This document shows positions 51,991 through 61,003 of a stretch of 64,000 nt of DNA, in pieces. The DNA is taken from positions 124,001-188,000 of the forward strand of contig NZ_CP186693.1 of NCBI RefSeq assembly GCF_049532985.1. Reading direction: 5' to 3'. A program made the translations under genes and the position numbers. The notes under the pieces are model-generated. The model saw nothing but the letters and a program-made list of their open reading frames with translations, had not been told where the DNA came from and ran no database searches. The stretch's first letter is position 1. Each line of letters begins with the position of its first letter. Source of the stretch: Promicromonospora sp049532985 (lineage in GTDB: Bacteria > Actinomycetota > Actinomycetes > Actinomycetales > Cellulomonadaceae).

Positions 51991-53694
51991 ATGAGCGTGA
52001 CCGACACGCAAGCCGGCACACGGCGCGACCTCGACCGGGCCGTCGAGGAGCTCAAGGTCGGTGCCGAACGGTGGGCGCAGACCCCGGTCGCAGACCGCGC
52101 CGCGCTGTTCCGCAGGGTCCACGCGTCGATCGCCGGTGCCGCCCAGGACTGGGTGGCCGCCGCCGTCGAGGCCAAGCAGATCGAGCCGTCCGCCCCCTAC
52201 GCGGGCGAGGAGTGGATGACCGGCCCGTACGGCGCCCTGGAGAGCGCCGCCGCCTACGCGCGGTCCTACGAGGCGCTCGCGGCCGGCGGTTCCCCGCTCG
52301 ACGGGTTGCACGTCGGCGTGGCCCCCGGCAACCGGGTGGCGGTGCGGGTGCTGCCGCGCACCGTCCAGGAGTGGGTGCTGTTCAACGGCTTCCGGGCCGA
52401 GGTGTGGATGCCGCCCGGCGTGCCCGGACGTCAGGTGCGGGCCGAGGCCGGCCTGGGCGCGGGCACGGTGGGGGAGTACGGCGGCGTCGGGCTGGTGCTC
52501 GGTGCGGGCAACATCTCGTCCATCGCCCCGCTCGACGCGTTCTACGAGCTCGTCGCGCACAACCGCGCCTCGCTGGTCAAGCTCAACCCCACGTTCGACG
52601 GCCTGCTGGACGTCTACCGCGCGGCGCTCGCGCCCCTGGTCGACGCGGGGGTGGTGCGGGTGGTCACGGGCGACGCCGCCGTCGGCGCCTACCTCACGCG
52701 GCACGACGGCATCGACAAGGTGCACGTCACCGGGTCCGCCGGCACGCACGACGCCATCGTGTGGGGCACCGGCGAGGAGGCCGGACGGCGCCGCGCCGCG
52801 GGCGACCCGCAGCTGACGGTGCCGATCACGAGCGAGCTGGGCGGCGTGGCCCCGATGATCGTGGTGCCGGGCCGCTGGAGCGCTGCCGACCTGCGGTTCC
52901 AGGCCGAGCACCTGGTGTCCATGCGCCTGCACAACGCCGGGCACAACTGCGTGGCGGGCCAGGTGGTCGTGCTGTCGGCCGACTGGGCGCAGAAGGACGA
53001 CTTCCTCGCGGAGCTGCGGGCCGCCCTGGCGCGGATGCCCGCCCGCGACTCCTGGTACCCGGGCACCGACGCGAAGGTGGCCCGGGCCCGGGACGCCCAC
53101 CCGCGGGCGGAGCACCTGGCCGGCCGCATCCTGACCCGGATCGAGCCGGGTGACCCAGCCTGCACCGACGAGTACTTCGCGGCCGTCCTGGCGTGGACCG
53201 AGGTGCCGGGACACGGGGCCGAGTTCCTGCGCGCGGCCGTCGGCCTCGCCAACGACTCCCTGTCCGGGACGCTCGGCGCCAACGTCGTCGTGCGGCCGCA
53301 GGACCGCCGGGCGATGGGCCCGGCGTTCGACGGGCTGATCGCAGACCTGCGCTACGGCACCGTCGCGATCAACGCGTGGACGGGCGTGAGCTTCCTGCTG
53401 CCGGGCGCCACCTGGGGCGCGTACCCGGGGCACACGCTCGCCGACGTCGGCTCCGGCATCGACGTGGTGCACAACGGGCACCTGCTGTCCGGGCCGGAGC
53501 GCACCGTCCTGACCGGCCCGTTCCGCCCGTTCCCGCGCAGCGTGCTGCACGGCGAGCTCTCGCTCTTCCCGAAGCCGCCGTGGTTCAGCGGTTCCCGCAG
53601 CGGCACCGAGACGGGCCGGGCCCTGACCCGGTACGCGGCGGCGCCGTCGTGGGGCCGGCTGGTGCCGGTGCTGCTCGCGGCGTTCCGGGCCTGA
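51991..53694 (+). CDS. Aldehyde dehydrogenase family protein
   Basis: A 567-aa protein, about 70 residues longer than usual ALDHs. The catalytic Cys is in LHNAGHNCVAGQVVVL, the cofactor region in GLVLGAGNISSIAPLDAFYE, and the general-base region in TSELGGVAPMIVVPG. A C-terminal extension (RSVLHGELSLFPKPPWF) is unusual. ALDHs of this type oxidise or reductively deacylate aldehydes; with an acyl-CoA ligase downstream and an acyl-CoA dehydrogenase divergent, an aromatic or fatty acid route is plausible. GAAGGAGA is an excellent ribosome-binding site before the ATG. A hairpin follows the stop. Confidence 0.92.
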   Translation: MSVTDTQAGTRRDLDRAVEELKVGAERWAQTPVADRAALFRRVHASIAGAAQDWVAAAVEAKQIEPSAPYAGEEWMTGPYGALESAAAYARSYEALAAGGSPLDGLHVGVAPGNRVAVRVLPRTVQEWVLFNGFRAEVWMPPGVPGRQVRAEAGLGAGTVGEYGGVGLVLGAGNISSIAPLDAFYELVAHNRASLVKLNPTFDGLLDVYRAALAPLVDAGVVRVVTGDAAVGAYLTRHDGIDKVHVTGSAGTHDAIVWGTGEEAGRRRAAGDPQLTVPITSELGGVAPMIVVPGRWSAADLRFQAEHLVSMRLHNAGHNCVAGQVVVLSADWAQKDDFLAELRAALARMPARDSWYPGTDAKVARARDAHPRAEHLAGRILTRIEPGDPACTDEYFAAVLAWTEVPGHGAEFLRAAVGLANDSLSGTLGANVVVRPQDRRAMGPAFDGLIADLRYGTVAINAWTGVSFLLPGATWGAYPGHTLADVGSGIDVVHNGHLLSGPERTVLTGPFRPFPRSVLHGELSLFPKPPWFSGSRSGTETGRALTRYAAAPSWGRLVPVLLAAFRA

Positions 53695-53704
53695 CGGCCC
53701 GTCA

Positions 53705-53742
53705 CCGCGGCCGGTCCGCCGGCACCGGCGGACCGACCGCGG
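53705..53742 (+). terminator. Hairpin terminator after the aldehyde dehydrogenase gene
   Basis: An 18-bp stem with one mismatch (53705-53722 with 53725-53742) and a 2-nt nominal loop, 10 bases after the stop. Confidence 0.75.
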
Positions 53743-53791
53743 GGACGACGCCGGGCACCGGTCCGTGCGCGCGGCGCCGTCTGCCGCGACA

Positions 53792-53830
53792 ATGCTCGTG
53801 CGTCATGCTCGTGCGTCATGCTCGTGCGCC
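53792..53830 (+). repeat. Three 13-bp tandem repeats before the acyl-CoA ligase gene
   Basis: ATGCTCGTGCGTC at 53792-53804 and 53805-53817, then a one-base variant at 53818-53830. Each starts with ATG. Because the period is 13, the three ATGs lie in three different frames, and only the third is in frame with the ligase. Confidence 0.85.
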
Positions 53831-53871
53831 GGACGACGAGGTCCGGCGCCCCGACCGCAAGGAGGCCGAAG

Positions 53872-55452
53872 ATGGTTGTCCGCAGCCCGCTGCCCGACGT
53901 GGAGATCCCGTCCGTCAGCGTCCACGAGTACCTGTTCGGTGACATCACGCCCGAGGACCAGGACCGGGTGGCGGTGGTCGACGGCGTCAGCGGGTCGGTC
54001 ACGACCTTCCGCTCGCTCCTGGCCCAGATCGACGCGGTGGCGGGCGCGGTGGCGGCCCGCGGTCTCGGCGTCGGTGACGTCGTGGCCCTGCACGCGCCGA
54101 ACGTGCCCGCGTACGTGACCGTGTTCCACGGCCTGCTGCGGGCCGGGGTCACCGTGACCACCGTGAACGCCCTGGCCAGCGCCCCCGAGGTGACCAAGCA
54201 GCTCGCCGACTCCGGTGCGCGGCTCCTGATCACCGTCTCGGCGCTGCTCGCGGCGGGTGGCGCCGGGGCCCGGGACGCCGGCCTGGGCGACGACCAGGTC
54301 GTGGTGCTCGACGGCGCCGACGGTCACCTCTCCCTGGCCGACCTCCTGGCCGATCCGCACCCCGCCCCGGACGTGTCCTTCGACCCGGCCACCCACCTCG
54401 CCGTCGCGCCGTACTCGTCGGGCACCACGGGCCGGCCCAAGGGCGTCATGCTCACCCACACCAACCTCGTGGCGAACGTGGCACAGTCGCTGGCCATCGG
54501 CGTCGGCCGGGACGACGTCGTGCCGTGCGTGCTGCCGTTCTTCCACATCTACGGGATGACGGTGCTGCTCAACCTGGCCCTGCGCACCCGCGCGCGGCTG
54601 GTGACCCTCCCGCGGTTCGACCTGGGGCAGTACCTCGGGGTGATCCAGGAGCACCGGGCGACCTTCCTGTTCGTGGCGCCACCCATCGCGCTCGCCCTGG
54701 CCAAGCACCCGCTGGTCGGCGAGCACGACACGAGCAGCGTGCGGGCCGTGCTGTCGGGCGCCGCGCCGCTGGACGAGAAGCTCGCGGCGGCGGTCGCCGA
54801 CCGGCTCGGCGTCCGGGTGCTGCAGGGTTACGGCATGACGGAGATGTCGCCGGTCTCGCACTGCATCCCGTTCGACCGCCCGGACATCTCGCCGGGCGCC
54901 GTCGGCCTGCTCGTGGCGGGCATGGAGGCGCGGATCGTCGACCCGGCCACCGGCACGGAGATCGACCAGCCGGCGCAGGGCGTCTCCGACCCGGGTGAGC
55001 TGCTGTGCCGCGGGCCCAACGTGATGCGCGGGTACCTCGGCAACCCGCAGGCGACGGCGGACACCCTGGAACCGGACGGGTTCCTGCACACGGGCGACAT
55101 CGTCACCGTCGACGCCGGCGGCGTGTTCCGGGTGGTCGACCGGCTCAAGGAGCTCATCAAGTACAAGGGCTACCAGGTGCCGCCCGCCGAGCTGGAGGCG
55201 CTGCTGCTGACGCACCCCGGGATCGCCGACGCGGCGGTGATCGGCGTTCCCGACGAGGAGGCCGGCGAGATCCCGAAGGCCTTCGTGGTGACCGCGCCGG
55301 GGGCGACGCTGACGGAGGCCGACGTCGTCGCGTTCGTCGCCGGGCAGGTGGCCCCGTACAAGAAGGTGCGCGCGGTGGAGTTCATCGAGGCGGTGCCGAA
55401 GTCGGCGTCCGGCAAGATCCTGCGCAAGGACCTCCGGGCGACCGCGGGATAG
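53872..55452 (+). CDS. Acyl-CoA ligase, 4-coumarate-CoA ligase-like
   Basis: A 526-aa AMP-binding (ANL) enzyme. The P-loop-like motif YSSGTTGRPKGVMLTH, the A5 motif QGYGMTEMSP, the A8 hinge and the catalytic Lys in PKSASGKILRKDL are all present. It adenylates a carboxylic acid and loads CoA. The start is the ATG at 53872, with AAGGAGG 6 bases before it; an in-frame ATG at 53818 lies inside the 13-bp repeats. The HIYGMTVLLNLAL substrate region is as in plant-type 4CL relatives. Confidence 0.93.
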   Translation: MVVRSPLPDVEIPSVSVHEYLFGDITPEDQDRVAVVDGVSGSVTTFRSLLAQIDAVAGAVAARGLGVGDVVALHAPNVPAYVTVFHGLLRAGVTVTTVNALASAPEVTKQLADSGARLLITVSALLAAGGAGARDAGLGDDQVVVLDGADGHLSLADLLADPHPAPDVSFDPATHLAVAPYSSGTTGRPKGVMLTHTNLVANVAQSLAIGVGRDDVVPCVLPFFHIYGMTVLLNLALRTRARLVTLPRFDLGQYLGVIQEHRATFLFVAPPIALALAKHPLVGEHDTSSVRAVLSGAAPLDEKLAAAVADRLGVRVLQGYGMTEMSPVSHCIPFDRPDISPGAVGLLVAGMEARIVDPATGTEIDQPAQGVSDPGELLCRGPNVMRGYLGNPQATADTLEPDGFLHTGDIVTVDAGGVFRVVDRLKELIKYKGYQVPPAELEALLLTHPGIADAAVIGVPDEEAGEIPKAFVVTAPGATLTEADVVAFVAGQVAPYKKVRAVEFIEAVPKSASGKILRKDLRATAG

Positions 55453-55462
55453 CCGGTTCCGG

Positions 55463-55468
55463 TAGTCT
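55463..55468 (+). promoter_or_regulatory. -10 element of a leaderless start (ddl)
   Basis: TAGTCT, 7 bases before the ATG at 55476. Confidence 0.5.
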
Positions 55469-55475
55469 CGGCGCG

Positions 55476-56684
<1,209 letters not shown>

Positions 56685-56746
56685 TCGCCTGTACTCTGCC
56701 TCTGACCACGGCCGGGACCCCTCCGGCGGGGCGCTGAGGAGGCAGG

Positions 56747-57280
56747 ATGCTGGGCGAGCCGCGCTACAGGTACGCGGTGCGTGAGGTACGGGTCGCGAAC
56801 GGTGTGCTCACCATCGGGCTGACCTCGTTCGCGCTCGGCAACGTCATGCGGCTCGAGGTGATCGGCGTGGCCAAGCCGCAGCCCATCGGCGCCTGGGCCA
56901 ACCAGGTGGCCTACCCGTTCGGCATCGTCGCGGTGGTGGTCCTGCTGCTGCGGATGGCGGGGGCGGACGGCATCCCGTGGGAGGCGGCGCTCGCGATGGC
57001 GTGCGCGGGGGCGGCGTGGCCCGCGGCCCGCCTGTGGCAGCGGACGGGGTTCTGGAAGCCGGTGTGGAAGTACCCGGTGTTCGCCCTGCAGATGGTCACC
57101 GCCTCGCAGCACGTGCACCGTCTCTGCGCGCACGACTCCCGGCACCTGGCGGCACTGGCGGAGCTGGTGAGCGCGGCGATGAAGGACCCGTCGATCTCCT
57201 ACAGCGGGACGGTCCTGCTCATCACGAACGCCGACGCGCTGCACACCATGGAGGCCGGCAAGGACTCGATGGTGCGGTGA
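56747..57280 (+). CDS. Small membrane protein, DUF6232-like (tentative)
   Basis: A 177-aa protein. The N-terminal strand region reads YAVREVRVANGVLTIG, then LGNVMRLEVIGVAKPQP. Two transmembrane segments follow (about 55-72 and 77-95), and the C-terminus is a soluble alpha/beta part (YPVFALQMVTASQHVHRL, SISYSGTVLLITNADAL). The plan resembles DUF6232 proteins of Streptomyces, from memory only. GAGGAGG gives a strong ribosome-binding site before the ATG. It is convergent with the TetR gene, 7 bases apart. Confidence 0.75.
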   Translation: MLGEPRYRYAVREVRVANGVLTIGLTSFALGNVMRLEVIGVAKPQPIGAWANQVAYPFGIVAVVVLLLRMAGADGIPWEAALAMACAGAAWPAARLWQRTGFWKPVWKYPVFALQMVTASQHVHRLCAHDSRHLAALAELVSAAMKDPSISYSGTVLLITNADALHTMEAGKDSMVR

Positions 57281-57287
57281 GCGCGGG

Positions 57288-58052
57288 TCAGCGCACCGTC
57301 GGGTGCGGGTCCAGCCCCATCTGCGCCAGCAGCGCGGAGACCATGTCCTCGTGCAGCGCCACGTGGTCGCCGAACGCGAACTCCTGGTGCCCGTACACGG
57401 CCATGCACTGCAGCCCGTAGACCTGCCGCCAGGCCGTGACCATCAGGTGCGCGACGCCGAGCGGCAGGTCCGGCCCGCCCACCGCGTCCCGGTACCGGCG
57501 CACCTGGTCGGCCAGCGCGGGGTCGATGTCGTCGTCGGCCGGGTGCGGCACGCCCGACGCCGCGAGCGTGCGGAACAGCGGTACGTAGTGGCCCCCGACC
57601 ATCTCGGCCATGCGGCGCTGGAGGGTATGGCTGGTGGTGCCGTCCGGCAGCTCGGCACGTATGCCGGAGCCGATGACCAGGTCGAACTCGGCCGGGTTGC
57701 GGACCGCCCAGTCGAGGGACACCCGCGAGGAGGCCACGAGCGCGGCCGCGACGTCCCCCGGCTCCTGCCGCGCGACGGCGGCGCCGAGCTGGTCCAGCAC
57801 CTCCTCGACGATGAGCACGCAGAGCTGCGCGATGACGTCCTGCCGGTTCTCGAAGTGCCGGTACAGCGCGGGCGGCGTGACGCCGACCTCCTTGGCGACG
57901 GCGGCCATCGTGAGCTTGCTCAGGCCGTGCTGCCCGGCGAGCTGGTGGCGGGCCGCGGCGAGCACGTCGCGGCGCAGCTCGTCACGCAGCCGCTCGCGCC
58001 GCGACTGGACGGGCGGGACGGGCCGGACGGTGGGGGCTGGTGCTGGGCTCAC
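57288..58052 (-). CDS. TetR-family transcriptional regulator
   Basis: A 254-aa protein. The N-terminal tail is Pro-rich, then the TetR HTH reads LTMAAVAKEVGVTPPALYRHF. The C-terminal ligand domain is of the WHG type (RVSLDWAVRNPAEFDLVIGS, MVTAWRQVYGLQCMAVYGH). The GTG start at 58052 overlaps the stop of the DUF3515 gene (GTGA), an odd pairing of a regulator with an envelope lipoprotein. Target genes are unknown. Confidence 0.93.
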   Translation of the reverse strand: MSPAPAPTVRPVPPVQSRRERLRDELRRDVLAAARHQLAGQHGLSKLTMAAVAKEVGVTPPALYRHFENRQDVIAQLCVLIVEEVLDQLGAAVARQEPGDVAAALVASSRVSLDWAVRNPAEFDLVIGSGIRAELPDGTTSHTLQRRMAEMVGGHYVPLFRTLAASGVPHPADDDIDPALADQVRRYRDAVGGPDLPLGVAHLMVTAWRQVYGLQCMAVYGHQEFAFGDHVALHEDMVSALLAQMGLDPHPTVR

Positions 58053-58525
58053 TGACACTCCTTCGTGGCAGGTACCTGCGTGACGGCCGATGCGAGGTCC
58101 GCGATGAACGACGTCGAGTGGTCCTCGGTGACCGCCGGCGGCACGACCACCTCGACCGCGGGCTCGCGGCCGTAGGTGACGAACGACCACGTGCCCTTGT
58201 CGTCGGTCGTGACGATCCAGTCGACGGCGGTCCCGTCGCCGGAGTCCACGTGCTGGCAGTCGGCCGACGGGCCGAGCTGGGCCACGCCGCACCGCATGGT
58301 GACCGCGCCGCCGGGCTCGCCCCAGGCCGCCGTGGCCTGGGAGTCCGTGGGCACCTTGGGCAGATCGCCGCCGAGCTCGTCCGGCACGGCGAGCATGACC
58401 TCCGCGCACTTCGGGTCCGCGGCATGCGGCGCCGCCTCCACGCCGATGGTCCGCGCACACCCCGCCAGCGCCACGACGGTGAGGACGGCGGCGGTCGATG
58501 CGGCGAGGAATCGGGCGGCAAGCAC
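58049..58525 (-). CDS. DUF3515 lipoprotein
   Basis: A 158-aa protein with lipoprotein signal TAAVLTVVALAGC and the DUF3515 core: ADPKCAEVMLAVPDELGG, a GEPGGAVTMRCGV motif, CQHVDSGDGTAVDWI and WSFVTYGREPAVEVVVP. The conserved Cys residues probably form disulfides outside the membrane. DUF3515 commonly neighbours ddl and thiL, as here. The GTG start is at 58525, 50 bases from the divergent thiL start. Function unknown. Confidence 0.9.
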   Translation of the reverse strand: MLAARFLAASTAAVLTVVALAGCARTIGVEAAPHAADPKCAEVMLAVPDELGGDLPKVPTDSQATAAWGEPGGAVTMRCGVAQLGPSADCQHVDSGDGTAVDWIVTTDDKGTWSFVTYGREPAVEVVVPPAVTEDHSTSFIADLASAVTQVPATKECQ

Positions 58526-58563
58526 GGAGATACGTTACCCGGCCCCCGATGGTGGACGTCCCT

Positions 58564-58569
58564 TATGGT
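58564..58569 (+). promoter_or_regulatory. -10 element of a leaderless start (thiL)
   Basis: TATGGT, 6 bases before the GTG at 58576. No Shine-Dalgarno is present. Confidence 0.5.
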
Positions 58570-58575
58570 CTACCA

Positions 58576-59709
58576 GTGAACGGTGCCCCCACACTCCGCG
58601 TCCGTGACCTCTCCGAGGAGCAGATCCTCGAGCACATCGTGCCCCTGCTGCCCCGGGGCGATGCCACGCTGGTCGGCCCGGGCGACGACGCCGCGGTGCT
58701 CGCGGCGCCCGACGGCCGGTTCGTGGTCTCGACCGACGTGCTCGTCGAGGACCGGCACTTCCGCGCCCGCTGGTCCACGGGGTACGACGTCGGACGCCGG
58801 GCCGCCGCGCAGAACCTCGCCGACGTCGCGGCCATGGGCGCGCGACCCACCGCGCTGGTCACGTCGCTGGTGGTGCCCGGGGACACCGACCTGGAGTGGG
58901 TGACCGGCCTGGCCCGGGGCCTGGCGGACGGCTGTGCCCCGGTCGGGGCGGGGGCCGTGGGCGGGGACCTCGCGGGCGGACCCTGCCTGATGGTGAGCGT
59001 GACGGTGCACGGTGACCTGGAGGGGCGGGCGCCTGTGCTGCGGTCCGGGGCCCGGCCGGGCGACGTCGTCGCGCACGCCGGGGTGCAGGGCTGGTCCGCC
59101 GCGGGGCTGGCGCTCCTGGAGGCCGGGCTGGTGCAGGCCCCGCTGTCGTCGGCGCCGCTGGAGGTCACCGACGGCGTGGTGCTCGAGGACGCCTGGGAGC
59201 GGCTGGTCGCCGCGTACCTGCGGCCGGATCCGCCGCTCGCCGCGGGCATCGCGGCCGCCCGGGCGGGGGCCACGGCGATGCTCGACGTCTCGGACGGCCT
59301 GCTGCGGGACGCCGGCCGGGTCGCCCGGGCGAGCGGCGTCCGGCTCGACCTCGACCCGGACGCGTTCCCCGCGGGCCGGGCGGAGCTGCGGTCGGCGGCC
59401 CGCGCCGTCGCGGCCGCCACGGGACTGGGCGACCCGGGGTGGGGCCCGGGGCGCTCGGACGTCGACGGGCTGACCGACGCGTGGGTCTGGTCCGGTGGTG
59501 AGGACCACGGGCTGCTCGCGACGTTCCCGGCCGGGACGGTGCTGCCGGCGGGCTGGACCGCCGTCGGCCGGGTGCTGGATCCGGGGGCGGCTGCGACCGG
59601 GCCTGCTGCGACCGGGTCCGCTGCGACCGGGTCCGCTGCGACCGGGGACGTCACGATCGGTGGCGAGGCACCGACGGCGACCCCGGGCTGGGACCACTTC
59701 CGGGCGTGA
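58576..59709 (+). CDS. thiL: Thiamine-monophosphate kinase
   Basis: A 377-aa ThiL making thiamine diphosphate from the monophosphate. It has VGPGDDAAVLAAPDG, STDVLVEDRHFR, QNLADVAAMGARPTALV, the Mg site GGDLAGGP, AMLDVSDGLLRDAGRVARAS and WSGGEDHGLLATFP. Near the C-terminus four 5-residue AATG-x repeats interrupt the usual tail (DVTIGGEAP). The GTG start is fixed by the -10 element at 58564. Its stop codon forms the first bases of a 36-bp hairpin stem. Confidence 0.95.
   Translation: MNGAPTLRVRDLSEEQILEHIVPLLPRGDATLVGPGDDAAVLAAPDGRFVVSTDVLVEDRHFRARWSTGYDVGRRAAAQNLADVAAMGARPTALVTSLVVPGDTDLEWVTGLARGLADGCAPVGAGAVGGDLAGGPCLMVSVTVHGDLEGRAPVLRSGARPGDVVAHAGVQGWSAAGLALLEAGLVQAPLSSAPLEVTDGVVLEDAWERLVAAYLRPDPPLAAGIAAARAGATAMLDVSDGLLRDAGRVARASGVRLDLDPDAFPAGRAELRSAARAVAAATGLGDPGWGPGRSDVDGLTDAWVWSGGEDHGLLATFPAGTVLPAGWTAVGRVLDPGAAATGPAATGSAATGSAATGDVTIGGEAPTATPGWDHFRA
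59590..59649 (+). repeat. Four 15-bp tandem repeats in thiL
   Basis: Four units of GCTGCGACCGGGTCC type starting at 59590, 59605, 59620 and 59635. They encode AATG-x repeats in a surface tail, in frame. Confidence 0.9.
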
Positions 59710-59814
59710 GGTCGGCACCCTCCTGGCGAGGTCGGCACTTTGCACCGAGATCGGTACAGGCCTGTGCCGACTTCGAAGCAAGGTGCCGACCTCGCCAGGA
59801 GCGTGCCGACCTCA
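59707..59814. terminator. 36-bp stem bidirectional terminator spanning stop to stop
   Basis: Arms 59707-59742 and 59779-59814 pair at 34 of 36 positions around a 36-nt loop. The first arm starts with the TGA of thiL and the second ends with the TGA of the convergent acetyltransferase gene. GTCGGCAC or its complement occurs twice in each arm and once in the loop, so it is built from repeated 8-mers. Confidence 0.85.
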
Positions 59815-60324
59815 GCCCTTGCGGAAGCGGAGCTGCTTGAGCGGGCGGCCGCCGATGTCGTCGATGCGCTCCGTGCCGTCGTGCTGGAAGCCGTGGCGGC
59901 GGTAGAAGTGCTGCGCGCGCTCGTTGCCCTCCAGGATCCAGAGGCTCACGACGGTGCCCGGGGCCAGCCCGTCGAGCACCGTGCGCATCAGGTCGCGGGC
60001 CACGCCGCTGCCCCAGGCGCGCGGATGCAGGTAGATGGCGTAGATCTCGAGGTCGCCCGGGTCGGCGTCCTCGTCGCGGCACGGGCCCACGCTCGTGAAG
60101 CCGACCGTGCCCTGCTCGTCCTCGGCGACCAGCACCGTCGTGTCGCGCGCGCCGACGGCGGAGGTCCACTGGCCGGCGCGCTGCGTGACGTCGAGCGACG
60201 CCAGGTAGGAGTCGGACAGGATCTCGGAGTAAGCACCACGCCAGGACGCGATGTCGACGCGGGCGATGGCCTCGGCGTCGGTTCGTGTCGCTGGGCGGAT
60301 GGTCACGTCTTCCGGTGCCATCAT
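59812..60324 (-). CDS. GNAT-family N-acetyltransferase
   Basis: A 170-aa GNAT enzyme: TIRPATRTDAEAIARVDIAS at the N-terminus, LEIYAIYLHPRAWGSGVARD as the acetyl-CoA binding region (R-x-x-G-x-G/A type), then WILEGNERAQHFYRRHGF at the end. Substrate unknown. GGTGAGG precedes two consecutive ATG codons at 60324 and 60321. It is convergent with thiL. Confidence 0.93.
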   Translation of the reverse strand: MMAPEDVTIRPATRTDAEAIARVDIASWRGAYSEILSDSYLASLDVTQRAGQWTSAVGARDTTVLVAEDEQGTVGFTSVGPCRDEDADPGDLEIYAIYLHPRAWGSGVARDLMRTVLDGLAPGTVVSLWILEGNERAQHFYRRHGFQHDGTERIDDIGGRPLKQLRFRKG

Positions 60325-60395
60325 GACCTCACCTTTTCACCCGGTGGTGGCCGGCGCAACCACCTCTTGGGTCCAGACTTAAGGTTACGGGAACG

Positions 60396-60435
60396 CCGAA
60401 GACGCCCACCAGGCGTTCCTGGTGGGCGTCTTCGG
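60396..60435 (-). terminator. Terminator of rpmB
   Basis: A perfect 18-bp stem (60396-60413 with 60418-60435) with a CGTT loop on the plus strand, 44 bases beyond the rpmB stop on the minus strand. Confidence 0.8.
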
Positions 60436-60478
60436 GAAAAGCTGTGCGGATCGCGTCAGCGACCCGGCTGCGGCAGCG

Positions 60479-60676
60479 TCAGGCCGAGACCTTACGCGTG
60501 ACCTTGCCGGCCTTGAGGCAGGAGGTGCACACGTTGACGCGCTTCGGGGTACCGCCCACGATCGCGCGGACGCGCTGGATGTTCGGGTTCCAGCGGCGCT
60601 TGGTGCGGATGTGGGAGTGCGAAACGCTGTGCCCGAAGCCCGGGCCCTTGCCGCAGACGTCGCAGTTGGCAGCCAC
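60479..60676 (-). CDS. rpmB: 50S ribosomal protein L28, Cys-containing form
   Basis: A 65-aa L28. It has CDVCGKGPGFGHSVSHSH, RRWNPNIQRVRA and VCTSCLKAGKVTRK. The two CxxC pairs make it the zinc-binding C+ form; many actinobacteria also carry a C- paralogue used when zinc is scarce. The start is the GTG at 60676 with AGGAGACACC before it; a longer upstream frame lacks similarity. Confidence 0.96.
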   Translation of the reverse strand: MAANCDVCGKGPGFGHSVSHSHIRTKRRWNPNIQRVRAIVGGTPKRVNVCTSCLKAGKVTRKVSA

Positions 60677-61003
60677 GGTGTCTCCTGAATGTCGTGCACG
60701 CCTGTGCAGAACGACAGCACGACGTGATGGATGGTCTAAGGGGGACGCCCGGACACCTCGGAGCGAACAACGCTTCTCGGCCGACCAGGCAACTTCGACA
60801 GAGTACCCGATCGCGGGCCGGGCCCTCAAACCGTAGCGCCGAGGTGGTGCGTCACACCTGGCGCCGGACGGGGCTGTGGATCGTCGCACGCGAGTGCCTC
60901 GGCCGCTGGGTACGGTGGGATCCGTCCGCGGGCAGGTGCCCGGGGGCGTCCGGTGCCGTGCCCGTGCGCGGCCCGTCCCGTGCCACGTCCAGGAGGGCAG
61001 AGC
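60677..61003. promoter_or_regulatory. Divergent intergenic region between rpmB and the DAK2 gene
   Basis: A 327-bp region carrying promoters for both genes. The plus strand has AGGAGG before the GTG at 61004. No Zur-box-like palindrome was recognised by eye near rpmB, and no further gene or RNA was seen. Confidence 0.45.
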
